Shown here in pieces: positions 9,595-17,275 of a stretch of 64,000 nucleotides of DNA. The notes beneath the pieces were generated by a model. The model saw only the letters and a program-made list of their open reading frames with translations. It did no database searches and had not been told where the DNA came from. The translations under genes and the position numbers were made by a program. Source of the stretch: Phycisphaerales bacterium (GTDB taxonomy: Bacteria > Planctomycetota > Phycisphaerae > Phycisphaerales > UBA1924); contig JACVCS010000009.1 of NCBI GenBank assembly GCA_016741915.1, positions 1-64,000 on the forward strand, read 5' to 3'. Every line of letters starts with the position of its first letter. The stretch's first letter is position 1.

Positions 9595-11610
9595 TCAGGC
9601 CGACAACTCACGCAACCGGCGGAGGTATTCCTGCACCGCGATGACCACCGTTGCGTGGCTCCAGGTCAGCGGCGCCACGCTGATGGGGTCGCCCGTGGTA
9701 GGGTGGAACTGCTCAGCGAGCACGCCGCTGACTGACGCACGCTTCGCCGCCCACTGAAGGTACTCCATCGCCTGCTCCAACTCACGAAGATTCGAGGCCC
9801 GCGCGATCTCGTACTGCGCCAGCCAGAGGGTGCAGATCAGCCACGGGTTGCCGGGGACTTTGTCCACGTCCTTGCGTTCAACTTGGTGGTAATAGTCGTT
9901 CTCGTAGCGGGCCACCCCGCCCACGTCGGTCTTGACCCACAGGCGATCGCGGATCGAGGCCATCTCCGCAACGACCTTCGGGTCGTGCGGGTCGAGCACG
10001 CCCAACGAGAAAAGCGCCGCGTTGGCGGCATCGCGCGTCATGTCGCGTTTGTACCCCGTGACCGCGCCCGTGACTTTGTCCACCTGAGGTGTCGCCATGC
10101 GTGCAAACCGCTTCGTGCCCTCGTCCCAGAGGTGCTTATCAAGCCCGCGCCGGATCTCGCGCGCCGCTTCGAGCCAGTAGCGCCCGCGGCGCAGATCGCC
10201 GAAGTCTTCCGCGAACTCCGCAGCCGCCTCCAGACCCGCGATCGTCGCCGCAACGGTGAAGGTGTGCACGCCCCGGCGTTCTTCCCACAGGTCCCAGCTC
10301 GGCTTGGGCAGCGAGACCCCCGCGCCCAAATCCGCGCTCGGATCGTCCCGGTCGCGGAACTCCGCCATCCACTTCGCCGCGTTCACAACCAGCGGCGTGT
10401 ACAGCGGCTTGATGAACTCCACATCCCGGAACGCCTCGAAGTGCTTCCGCAGCGCCCACACCACCAACGCCGTTTCGTCCTGCTGCACAGGCTTGACGGC
10501 CTTCCCCTCGATCATCCACGGGTGCCACGAGCTGGCCAGCCGCTCGTCGGGGGTGTACTTGTGCAGGAAGAAGCCCTTCTCGTCGATGATCTTGCCGCAG
10601 TATCGGAAGAAGGCCCGCGACATCTCGCTCTGCCCCGCAAGCACGAGCGCGTACGCAACCAGCGCACCGTCACGCGGCCAGCAGTACGAATAGTGATCGC
10701 CCGCGAAGTGCGTGATGTCCGTGTCGTTGGCGGCGATGATCGCCCCGCGGTTATCGATCTGCGTCCGCACCACAAGCTGCGACCGCTCGTAGAGGTTCGC
10801 CACCTCGTCGGGCAGACGCTCGACCCCTTCGGTCCCTTTGCGGAGCCAGAGTTTCCAGAACGCGTCGGTCCGCCCGATGAACTTCTCGGGCGTGCGCTCG
10901 CGCACGAGTTGATTCAGGCGCTTGAGTTTCGAGTAATCCGAACCCGCGATGAGCCAGCTTGAGACGTGCGATGTGCCGCGGGGTTTGAGTTGAAGGTTGA
11001 ACCCAACCGTCGCGTCGACTGAACCCTGGCTGATGGCGTTGCGCCCGAGCACGCCGTCCTCCGCGTCGCGCCACGTTCCCTCCGCCGAGCCGATCCGCTT
11101 GGTCCCGATGGCCCAGTGATCGATCCCACACTTGCTCTCGTCGCAGGCGTTCATCAGGAAGTAGTACTCGCCCTTGTACAGCACCAGCCCGCCGGTGGAA
11201 GGGTCGTAGTTCGCGGTATCGCCCACGGCGGATTCCTGAATCGACAGGTCCAGGTGCTGAAAAATCCGCACGTCGCGGGCTTCGCCCTTCAGGTCCCAGA
11301 CGTCCATCCGGCGCAGCCACATCGTCTCGTGGAAGTCCACGCAGTCGGCACACCGCAGACGCAGCCCGAGCTTTTCATGTTCCAAGAGCACGTCGGTGAC
11401 GAGCGTGCCGTGACGGTACTTCAGCGTGCGCTTCCAGCCCTCGTCCTCGATCCACGCGAAGACCCCGTCGGCCCAGACGCCGAAGCGTTGCACGTGCCCG
11501 ACGGTGTGGTTGTATTTGCCCACGTACGGGTAATAGATGTCGCGCACGCGGTAGAGCGAATCGAACGTCACCAGCATGTCGCCGTTCCCGATCGGAATAT
11601 CCCGCGGCAT
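9595..11610 (-). CDS. Glycoside hydrolase family 15 (glucoamylase-like)
   Basis: A 671-residue enzyme of the GH15 type, inverting exo-hydrolases that release glucose from alpha-glucans or trehalose. An N-terminal beta-sandwich-like region (roughly 1-270) precedes the (alpha/alpha)6 barrel. Typical pieces are HYSYCWPRDGALVAYAL, SWDLWEERRG with the presumed general acid Glu, and AEQFHPTTG...PLTWSHA with the presumed general base Glu. No signal peptide is seen, so it probably acts on intracellular glycogen-like polymers. The ATG at 11610 has GGAGAG seven bases upstream. It stands alone between the L,D-transpeptidase and the HU-type gene; no other glycogen gene is in the window. Confidence 0.93.
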   Translation of the reverse strand: MPRDIPIGNGDMLVTFDSLYRVRDIYYPYVGKYNHTVGHVQRFGVWADGVFAWIEDEGWKRTLKYRHGTLVTDVLLEHEKLGLRLRCADCVDFHETMWLRRMDVWDLKGEARDVRIFQHLDLSIQESAVGDTANYDPSTGGLVLYKGEYYFLMNACDESKCGIDHWAIGTKRIGSAEGTWRDAEDGVLGRNAISQGSVDATVGFNLQLKPRGTSHVSSWLIAGSDYSKLKRLNQLVRERTPEKFIGRTDAFWKLWLRKGTEGVERLPDEVANLYERSQLVVRTQIDNRGAIIAANDTDITHFAGDHYSYCWPRDGALVAYALVLAGQSEMSRAFFRYCGKIIDEKGFFLHKYTPDERLASSWHPWMIEGKAVKPVQQDETALVVWALRKHFEAFRDVEFIKPLYTPLVVNAAKWMAEFRDRDDPSADLGAGVSLPKPSWDLWEERRGVHTFTVAATIAGLEAAAEFAEDFGDLRRGRYWLEAAREIRRGLDKHLWDEGTKRFARMATPQVDKVTGAVTGYKRDMTRDAANAALFSLGVLDPHDPKVVAEMASIRDRLWVKTDVGGVARYENDYYHQVERKDVDKVPGNPWLICTLWLAQYEIARASNLRELEQAMEYLQWAAKRASVSGVLAEQFHPTTGDPISVAPLTWSHATVVIAVQEYLRRLRELSA

Positions 11611-11826
11611 GCGTCCACTCTCCAAGATACCCGCCCGACCACCAACACCATCAACTCAACCCCGAACCGAAAACACCAGCCCGGAGCACGCAAGCGTACC
11701 GCCCCGGGGAACTCCTTGCACGGCACCGGACCAAAGCACAGGAGCCCACGCATGAACGCGGTGGATGACTTGGATGCCGGGGAATCGAAATCGGACAGGC
11801 GAAGGACCGCGGCGAAACGGGCGTGA

Positions 11827-12267
11827 TTACGCCGTGCGCGCGGTCGAGCCGGCCCGGCCGTTGCGCGTCCATGTGCCGTTGAGTGCGCCGTTGACGCTGA
11901 CACTGCCGTTGACGGAACCGTTGACCGAGCCGACGGATTCCGGGGCGTGAAGCTGCGCCAGCTCCGCCTCCGCAAGGCGGTTGAGTTTGTCGAGCTCTTC
12001 ACGCAGCATCCTGCCGGCCTTGAACTTCACGGTGTGCTTGGGGGGCACGCGCACCGGTTCGAGCGTCCGCGGGTTCTGCGCCCGTCGGGCCTTTCGGGCC
12101 TTGACCTCGAAGACCCCGAAATCCCGGAACTCCAAGCGGTGCCCCGCGCCGAGCTCGCTGACCACGCGCGCAAGCAACTCGTGCACAACGTCACGGACCA
12201 ACGCGCGTTTGAGCTTCGTCTTCTCCGTCACCTGATCGATCAGATCCTTCTTCGTCACGGTCCCCAT
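11827..12267 (-). CDS. HU/IHF-family DNA-binding protein with Asn-Gly-rich tail
   Basis: A 146-residue protein. Residues 1-95 are a full HU/IHF-like fold: MGTVTKKDLIDQVTEKT, the core LEFRDFGVFEVKARKAR, the DNA-contacting arm around RAQNPRTLEPV, and the closing VKFKAGRML. It should bend and compact DNA as a dimer. The last 30-40 residues are unusual for the family: a low-complexity tail with SVNG, SVNGSVSVNG, NGTW and RNGRAG, without the Lys-rich character of known HU tails. The ATG at 12267 has GGGAG upstream; the longer frame is a GC artefact. Gene neighbours give no specific hint. Confidence 0.93.
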   Translation of the reverse strand: MGTVTKKDLIDQVTEKTKLKRALVRDVVHELLARVVSELGAGHRLEFRDFGVFEVKARKARRAQNPRTLEPVRVPPKHTVKFKAGRMLREELDKLNRLAEAELAQLHAPESVGSVNGSVNGSVSVNGALNGTWTRNGRAGSTARTA

Positions 12268-12696
12268 CACGCACGCTCCCGTCCCCGCGCACATCCCCAC
12301 ACGCGCGCGGCAAAAAGCACTCCACACCGACCTCCCCCCACCCCTCCACCACACCCCCACCAAACCCCGGGAACGCGGCGAATCCGTGCGCGCACGCACA
12401 CAGCCACCAACACCCGAAGCACTCCACGCTCTTCACTTGTCCCGACAGAAAAGACCCACACGCCGTCAAAGAACTCAACGGCGACGAGAAGCCCAGTATG
12501 CCTCAGCGGCCCTGAGCCGTCAAGACCCCAGCGAACACGAAAACCCTTATCCCGCAAGGGTTTAGCGTTTGCCCTCGGTGGAACTCCCGATTCCTATCAA
12601 AATACAAACAAATCATCCACACCCGCGATGGCTTCGTAAAAACCCGGGGCCGCACAGACGATTCTGATTCGAGATTGTCAATCCGGTCAGATTGGT
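12268..12696. other. Intergenic region between HU-type and beta-barrel genes
   Basis: About 430 bases without a convincing gene. The HU-proximal part is very C-rich on the + strand and gives only shadow frames. One hairpin (12541-12563) is annotated separately. The promoter of the HU-type gene should lie here, but no confident -35/-10 pair was recognised. Confidence 0.5.
12541..12563 (-). terminator. Possible terminator of the beta-barrel gene
   Basis: AAACCCTT and AAGGGTTT form a perfect 8-bp stem with a 7-base loop, 134 bases past the stop of the minus-strand beta-barrel gene. On that strand the stem ends in a short run of four T. The stem is weaker and the T-run shorter than in other terminators of this window, so it is tentative. 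Confidence 0.4.
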
Positions 12697-13623
12697 TCAG
12701 AAACGGAACTGAGCACCGACGAAGAGGCCCGCCAGCCCGCCGTCCCACTTGAACTGGTTGTTGCCCGAGCCGTCTTTCACCTGCACGCCCAGGTTGCGGT
12801 AGCCGATCTGAACGCCGAAGTTTGTGCACGGGCGGTACGCGAACGCCGCGGCGATGTCCCACGAGTACGAGCTGTCGAGCGCACCGGCGGAAAGATCGAC
12901 CTCGATGGCGAACTGGCGTGCGATCTGCAGCTCGCCCCGCAGACCGGCGATGAGGTCGACGGTGGTGCGTGAGTCTTCGCTGAGCGAACCGGCGACGCCG
13001 GGGCGCTGCGCTTTGGTTGAGAGATCGTGCACGCGGAGGCCGCCCAGGGCGTGCAGGCGGAGGGCGGTGTCGCCCGTATCGCCTTCGCGGTCGTTGCTCA
13101 GGTCATAGGCGTAGATCTTGTACCCCACCATCGCCTGAACGGTGGTGTACTCGAACTTCGCATCAACCGCCTGCCCCGCGCCCACGGCGGTATTGCCGAT
13201 CTGCACCGCGCCGGGCGAGAGGCTGACGCCCGAGACGCTCACGCCGCCGCCGCTGAGCGTCAAGAGCCATTTGTCGGCTTGCAGATCGAGCTGCACAAAG
13301 GGCGTGACGCGGGGCTTGTCGAGGTTCAGGTCGGAGAGTTTGACAGTGGAGCCAAGCCCGTTCTGCGAGCTGAGCTGCAAGTCGCCCGAGGGCGCGACGT
13401 ACCACGCACGCCCTGACAAGCGAAGCGACCAGGGCGTGTCGGCGGGGTTCAGGGCCGCGGGATCGCTGGCGGTGCCAGCGGCCGACGCGGTTGTCGGGGC
13501 GGCGGGCTGAGCTTGGGGTTGAGCGCTTGGCTGAGCGTTCGCAACGGAACCCTGCACGCACAGCCCGGCGGCGGCCGCGATCGTGAATGCCCGCACACAG
13601 TTCGCTCGGTTCAGTTGCTGCAT
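12697..13623 (-). CDS. Outer-membrane beta-barrel protein
   Basis: A 308-residue exported protein. A signal peptide (FTIAAAAGLCVQGSVANAQ, cleavage after ANA) is followed by a Pro/Ala/Gln-rich spacer and a C-terminal region of alternating polar and hydrophobic residues ending in VGAQFRF, the terminal aromatic pattern of outer-membrane barrels. Segments such as WYVAPSGDLQLSS and IGYRNLGVQVKDG look like consecutive beta-strands of an 8-stranded OmpA/OmpW-like barrel. The ATG at 13623 has GGAAGGG upstream and opens the signal peptide directly. No partner genes are adjacent. Cargo or binding role is unknown. Confidence 0.82.
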   Translation of the reverse strand: MQQLNRANCVRAFTIAAAAGLCVQGSVANAQPSAQPQAQPAAPTTASAAGTASDPAALNPADTPWSLRLSGRAWYVAPSGDLQLSSQNGLGSTVKLSDLNLDKPRVTPFVQLDLQADKWLLTLSGGGVSVSGVSLSPGAVQIGNTAVGAGQAVDAKFEYTTVQAMVGYKIYAYDLSNDREGDTGDTALRLHALGGLRVHDLSTKAQRPGVAGSLSEDSRTTVDLIAGLRGELQIARQFAIEVDLSAGALDSSYSWDIAAAFAYRPCTNFGVQIGYRNLGVQVKDGSGNNQFKWDGGLAGLFVGAQFRF

Positions 13624-13760
13624 GGTTGTTCGCCCTTCCGCTGATTGTTCAGCGGGTTGTTCTGCTCGTGCGTGCACGCGTCGGGATCAATCGTGATCCC
13701 ACGCGGCACGGGTCGAAGCGTACCGCGCATCTTCCCGGTCCGCTCGCTAACCTTTCGTTC

Positions 13761-14192
13761 ATGAGCGGGACTTTGCAGCTTGCACCCGGGGTCAACGTCG
13801 CGGCGGACGCGGTGGAGCTGTCGTATTCACGCTCCAGCGGGCCGGGCGGGCAGAACGTCAACAAAGTTTCGACGCGCTGCGAGCTGCGGATCGCCCTCGC
13901 GCGTCTGCCTTTGCACGCGGGGGCGATTGAGCGGCTGAAGACCCTCGCGGGGCACAAGGTCACCGAGGCGGGCGAGCTGATCATCGCGGCCGACACGTCG
14001 CGCTCGCAGGGTGCGAATCGCGAAGAGTGCTTCGAACGCCTGCGCGAGCTGTTGGTGCGGGCGATGGTGGAGCCCAAACGCCGAAAGAAGACCAAGCCCA
14101 CGAAGGGCAGCAAAGAGCGAAGGCTGTCGGAGAAGAAGGTCCGCTCGGACGTGAAACGCCGCCGGAACAAGGGCGGTTCGCGCGAGGATTGA
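13761..14192 (+). CDS. arfB: Peptidyl-tRNA hydrolase ArfB (ribosome rescue)
   Basis: A 143-residue protein matching the ArfB/YaeJ family, which releases peptides from ribosomes stalled without a stop codon. The catalytic GGQ is in SSGPGGQNVNK. The C-terminal tail is strongly basic (KRRKKTKPTKG, SEKKVRSDVKRRRNKGG), as needed to enter the empty mRNA channel. The length is close to the family's usual 140. The ATG at 13761 opens the family N-terminus; an in-frame extension upstream overlaps the start of the divergent beta-barrel gene and has no coding look. Confidence 0.94.
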   Translation: MSGTLQLAPGVNVAADAVELSYSRSSGPGGQNVNKVSTRCELRIALARLPLHAGAIERLKTLAGHKVTEAGELIIAADTSRSQGANREECFERLRELLVRAMVEPKRRKKTKPTKGSKERRLSEKKVRSDVKRRRNKGGSRED

Positions 14193-14227
14193 ACGGTCGG
14201 TTCGTTCTGCTGCTTTGCCTTGAGGTG

Positions 14228-14249
14228 GCACGGGTCTCCAGACCCGTGC
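14228..14249. repeat. REP-like palindrome, copy 1
   Basis: GCACGGGTCT and AGACCCGTGC form a perfect 10-bp stem with a 2-base centre, preceded by TG. It belongs with three similar palindromes in the window, at 14267, 50913 and 54862. It lies 35 bases past the arfB stop. Confidence 0.7.
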
Positions 14250-14266
14250 TGGTGTTGGGCTTGGGC

Positions 14267-14290
14267 GCACGGCTCTGGAGAGCCGTGCCA
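14267..14290. repeat. REP-like palindrome, copy 2
   Basis: GCACGGCTCT and AGAGCCGTGC form a perfect 10-bp stem with centre GG, followed by CACC. It sits 17 bases from copy 1, so the two may fold as a tandem pair downstream of arfB. No T-run follows. Confidence 0.7.
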
Positions 14291-14647
14291 CCAAAGACAG
14301 CACGCCGAAGACTCGCTGCATCAATGCACGCACGACGCACGTCAACGATTCTCGGACCAGAGCCCGAGCTTGACGGCTCAGAGCAGTGCGTGGAATGAGA
14401 TCGTCCGATCCATCTTCAACTCTTCAAACGCGGAGCGAATCAACGCAGACGGAATAAACGCACCAGTATGTCGAAGCCCCGTGCGCGGCGCTTCAGGAAC
14501 GTTCAACCCGGTGTGAGATCGCGACGATCCAAGTGGGTAAGCCGACCGGCGCGGGGCCGAGTTGGCGAAAACCTACGCGATCCGTCCCAGTTGCTCACGC
14601 GGGTGTCCGTGAGGGCAAGGTCGCAGCAAGTCACGGAGTGGCAGCAC
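14291..14647. other. Leader region before the first pseudopilin gene
   Basis: About 360 bases between the palindrome pair and the pseudopilin start. The in-frame open stretch upstream of the pseudopilin ATG is basic and has no leader-peptide features, so it is taken as untranslated. A ribosome site GGAG (14637-14640) lies nine bases before the ATG. No promoter hexamers were confidently recognised. Confidence 0.45.
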
Positions 14648-15127
14648 ATGATTAAGCGTTCAGTCAAGAAGGCCTTCACCCTCATCGAAATCCTCATCGT
14701 CGTCGTGATCCTCGGCATCTTGGCCGCGATCGTGATCCCGCAGTTCACCAAGGCCAGCGAGGATGCGCAGGTCGGTAACGTGGTGACCCAGCTGCAGACC
14801 ATCCGCAGCCAGATCGAGCTCTACCGCGTCCGCAACAACGGCGCGTTCCCCGATCTGACCACGTCCGCGTTCCAGGACCTCGTGAACGTTGGCACCACGA
14901 ACGCTGCGCCGGATGGCAACACCTACATGAAGGCTGCCCCGGTGAATCCTCGCACCGGCACGAGCACGGTTGCTGCTGGTACGGCCGCGCCGACCGCGGT
15001 TGCGAACCGCAACGACACTGGTTGGATCTACGACGCCACGACCGGCAACTTCTGGGCCAACGGCTTCGATGAGGCCACCGGCAAGTGGATCGCCCCGACC
15101 TCCGGTGGTGGTGGCGGCGGTAACTAA
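14648..15127 (+). CDS. Type II secretion-type pseudopilin (GspG-like) 1
   Basis: A 159-residue prepilin: a short basic leader of nine residues, then the type III signal FTLIEILIVVVILGILAAI with Glu5 of the mature protein, and a GspG-like globular part. The residue before the cleavage site is Ala (VKKA/FTLIE) rather than the usual Gly; prepilin peptidase can accept Ala but this is less common. The C-terminal part carries GWIYDATTGNFWANG, also echoed in the next gene, and ends in a six-Gly run. Start chosen from GGAG nine bases upstream. A strong terminator follows at 15182, so it is probably expressed apart from the second pseudopilin. Confidence 0.93.
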   Translation: MIKRSVKKAFTLIEILIVVVILGILAAIVIPQFTKASEDAQVGNVVTQLQTIRSQIELYRVRNNGAFPDLTTSAFQDLVNVGTTNAAPDGNTYMKAAPVNPRTGTSTVAAGTAAPTAVANRNDTGWIYDATTGNFWANGFDEATGKWIAPTSGGGGGGN

Positions 15128-15181
15128 TCCGATTCCCCTCTTCGCTCCGACCTTGGAGCGAGCGGATCGAACATGATTCAG

Positions 15182-15218
15182 ATCGGCCGAGTCTCGACAG
15201 GGGCTCGGCCGATTTTTT
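15182..15218 (+). terminator. Intrinsic terminator after pseudopilin 1
   Basis: ATCGGCCGAG and CTCGGCCGAT form a perfect 10-bp stem around a 12-base loop, directly followed by six T. It lies 55 bases past the stop codon. Confidence 0.9.
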
Positions 15219-15289
15219 CAAACCCGCCCATTGCCCATCGACCGCCGTCTTCGCAGGTTCTCTTCGCAGGCTTCTGAGGAGTTGTACGA

Positions 15290-15793
15290 ATGACTCGTGC
15301 CCTTGAACATCTTCTCCGCTGCCGCCGCCTGCGCCGAAACGCGAACCCGCACGCCGGGTTCACGCTCATCGAGATCCTCATCGTCGTGGTGATCCTGGGG
15401 ATCCTCGCGGCCATCGCCATCCCGCAGTTCGCGCGGGCGGCCCAAGACTCCGCCCTCACCGCGACGCTCGTGGACCTGGGCAAAATCCGCCGAGCGGTGG
15501 AGGTCTACAAGGCACGCAATCAGGACGCCCTTCCCCCCATCGTCGACGGCGCGCTCGACTGGGGCCCCATCACCGGGCACAACAGCGAGTACATGCAGGC
15601 CCCCCCGACCAACCAGCACGTCGGCGGCGCCAACGGGCGCAAGGTGACCGTCCGAAACTCCCCCGATACCGCCTATCACCAGGACTACGGCTGGATCTTC
15701 GACCCCTCCAACGGCATGGTCTGGGCCGCGGGCTTTGATCAGAACGATCAGCCGCTGAGCCAGTCGGCAGTTCCCCCGGGCGGGAACAACTGA
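15290..15793 (+). CDS. Type II secretion-type pseudopilin (GspG-like) 2
   Basis: A 167-residue prepilin with a long Arg-rich leader of about 23 residues ending in Gly, then FTLIEILIVVVILGILAAI and a globular domain. It is a paralogue of the preceding gene: the hydrophobic helix is nearly identical and both carry a WIxD...WAxGFD pattern near the C-terminus. GspG proteins form the shaft of the type II pseudopilus. No other gsp gene adjoins; PilT and a GspE relative lie about 18-20 kb to the right. It is separated from pseudopilin 1 by a terminator, so the two pilins may be made at different levels. Confidence 0.92.
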   Translation: MTRALEHLLRCRRLRRNANPHAGFTLIEILIVVVILGILAAIAIPQFARAAQDSALTATLVDLGKIRRAVEVYKARNQDALPPIVDGALDWGPITGHNSEYMQAPPTNQHVGGANGRKVTVRNSPDTAYHQDYGWIFDPSNGMVWAAGFDQNDQPLSQSAVPPGGNN

Positions 15794-15898
15794 TTGGGAA
15801 TCGGTTCCAAACGCGAAAAACCTTGGAAAAGGCCGCGGGCGTGGTGGGCTTGCCCGGGGTGGGTGTCGGTTCTATCCTTGAGGCCCGACGGACTGCCT

Positions 15899-15982
15899 GC
15901 GGCTGTGGCGGAATTGGCAGACGCGCTAGATTCAGGTTCTAGTGGGTTCACCCCCGTGGAGGTTCGACTCCTCTCAGCCGCA
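15899..15982 (+). tRNA. tRNA-Leu (CAG)
   Basis: The acceptor stem GCGGCTG pairs with CAGCCGC and is followed by discriminator A. The anticodon stem CTAGA/TCTAG encloses the loop TTCAGGT, anticodon CAG. There is a long variable arm typical of a class II tRNA and a GGTTCGACTCC T arm. No CCA is encoded. An intrinsic terminator follows nine bases later. Confidence 0.96.
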
Positions 15983-15990
15983 CTTGACGG

Positions 15991-16025
15991 AGAAAAGGCC
16001 CGCTGCAAAGCCGGGCCTTTTCTGC
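15991..16025 (+). terminator. Intrinsic terminator after tRNA-Leu
   Basis: AGAAAAGGCCCG pairs with CGGGCCTTTTCT around a short loop; the 3' arm supplies the T-rich end. It is placed directly after the tRNA. Confidence 0.85.
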
Positions 16026-16074
16026 TTTTGGTTGGTCCATCGCCCGCGAAGACCCACCGACGCTAAAGTTCACC

Positions 16075-16314
16075 ATGTCCACCACGCAGATCGAACCGAA
16101 ACCGGCGAACATGAAGCCCGCGGACGACGCGGCGGCGAAGCTGGCGAAGGCCGCGGAAGGCAAGTCCAGCGGGGTTGTCGGCGAACTGTGGGGGATGATG
16201 ATGGCGAACAAGAAGTGGTGGCTCATGCCCATCATCGTCGCGCTGCTGCTGGTGGGCATCGTGGTGATCGTCGGCGGCTCATCGTTGGCGCCGTTCATCT
16301 ACACGTTGTTCTGA
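16075..16314 (+). CDS. DUF5989-family small membrane protein
   Basis: A 79-residue protein with a hydrophilic, Ala/Lys-rich N-terminus, the phrase GELWGMMMANKKWWLMP and one transmembrane helix (IIVALLLVGIVVIVGG) ending in APFIYTLF. This ELW...KKWW...P...APFIYTLF layout matches DUF5989, a family whose members are commonly found beside SxtJ-like proteins. Here the SxtJ-like gene is not adjacent but about 7.5 kb away (23838-24476). The biochemical role of DUF5989 is not known to me. Start at an ATG shortly after the tRNA terminator. Confidence 0.85.
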   Translation: MSTTQIEPKPANMKPADDAAAKLAKAAEGKSSGVVGELWGMMMANKKWWLMPIIVALLLVGIVVIVGGSSLAPFIYTLF

Positions 16315-16436
16315 TCTCTCAGCTTTCTCGCAGGGCAGATCCGCGGCCATCGCGCCCACGTTTATCCCTCCGCGCCCTCTGCGACTTCTTTGTGTATCCC
16401 CCACCCCTCACCCACACCCACCACCAACCCAAGAAA

Positions 16437-16509
16437 TGGAGCGGAGGGGACTCGAACCCCTGACATCCAGCTTGCAAAGCTGGCGCTCTACCAACTGAGC
16501 TACCGCCCC
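16437..16509 (-). tRNA. tRNA-Ala (TGC)
   Basis: On the minus strand the molecule begins GGGGCGGTAGCTCAGTTGG. The anticodon loop TTTGCAA, with anticodon TGC, is closed by CCAGC/GCTGG. The T arm is GGGGTTCGAGTCCCC and the 3' end CCGCTCC is followed by A. One G-U pair lies in the acceptor stem. It is 73 nt without encoded CCA. Confidence 0.96.
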
Positions 16510-16645
16510 GAACAATCCTTCAAAGGTCGCCGCCGTCGCCCATCCATCGGCCCACGCGACCCTCTCAAACGTCCGAGTTCTTCCTGCCTCCAACAACAAC
16601 CCAGCGTAGGCTGGGCTTCACCCCCACCCCCCGCGCCACCTCACC

Positions 16646-17110
16646 TCACAAGATCTCCACGATCTCAAACCGCTTCACGCCCCTGGGCGTCCGCACCGCC
16701 ACCACCTCACCCACCCGCGCTTTCATCAGCGCCTCACCCATCGGGCTCGTCGGCGTCACCTCCACCACATCCCCAGTGTCCTGCCCGCTGAACTCCCCCA
16801 CCATCTTGAAGACCTCCAAATCCTCCGACCCGTCCTCGCGCAGCTTCACCGTCGCACCAAGGAAGACCACCCCGGCGCTCTTCCGGTTCTCATCCACCAC
16901 CGAAACCGCCGCCAGGCGCTCGGTCAGCCGGCGGATCTCCGCCTCTTCCATCCCCTGCTGCTCGCGGGCGGCGTGGTAGTCCCCGTTTTCCTTCAAATCC
17001 CCCAGCTCGCGGGCCTCAGCGATCCGCTGCGCCACCGCCTGCCGGTTGGACAGCAGCGCCTTCAAACGGGCTTCCAAGGCCTCTTTTTCCTGCTTCGTGA
17101 CCAGTTCCAT
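16646..17110 (-). CDS. greA: Transcription elongation factor GreA
   Basis: A 154-residue protein with the two GreA domains: an N-terminal coiled coil (MELVTKQEKEALEARLKALL to about 75) whose tip carries the acidic GDLKENGDYHAAREQQ, and a C-terminal FKBP-like domain with TVKLREDGSEDLEVFKMVG, SPMGEALM and the closing RFEIVEIL. It stimulates transcript cleavage by backtracked RNA polymerase. Length is normal. The ATG at 17110 begins the coiled coil; the upstream in-frame extension is not conserved in style. It follows the ftsQ-like gene by 165 bases on the same strand and may be at the end of the cell-wall operon. Confidence 0.95.
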   Translation of the reverse strand: MELVTKQEKEALEARLKALLSNRQAVAQRIAEARELGDLKENGDYHAAREQQGMEEAEIRRLTERLAAVSVVDENRKSAGVVFLGATVKLREDGSEDLEVFKMVGEFSGQDTGDVVEVTPTSPMGEALMKARVGEVVAVRTPRGVKRFEIVEIL

Positions 17111-17275
17111 GCCGTGCCTGCCCTTCCTGCCAAGCCGCGAGCCAAACCGGGGTTCCGCCCGGTGCTCGTTCGATCTTCTGAAAGACTCACCCCCACGCCA
17201 AAACCCACGATTCCAAGCGTAGACGCCCGGGCCCCAAATGCAACCCACCCTCAGCCCCCCTCCCCCCTCTCCCCC

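Noticed and set aside
14228-14290. Palindrome pair as the terminator of arfB
   Set aside because: No T-run follows on either strand, and the same palindrome occurs at three other places, so a repeat family explains it better.
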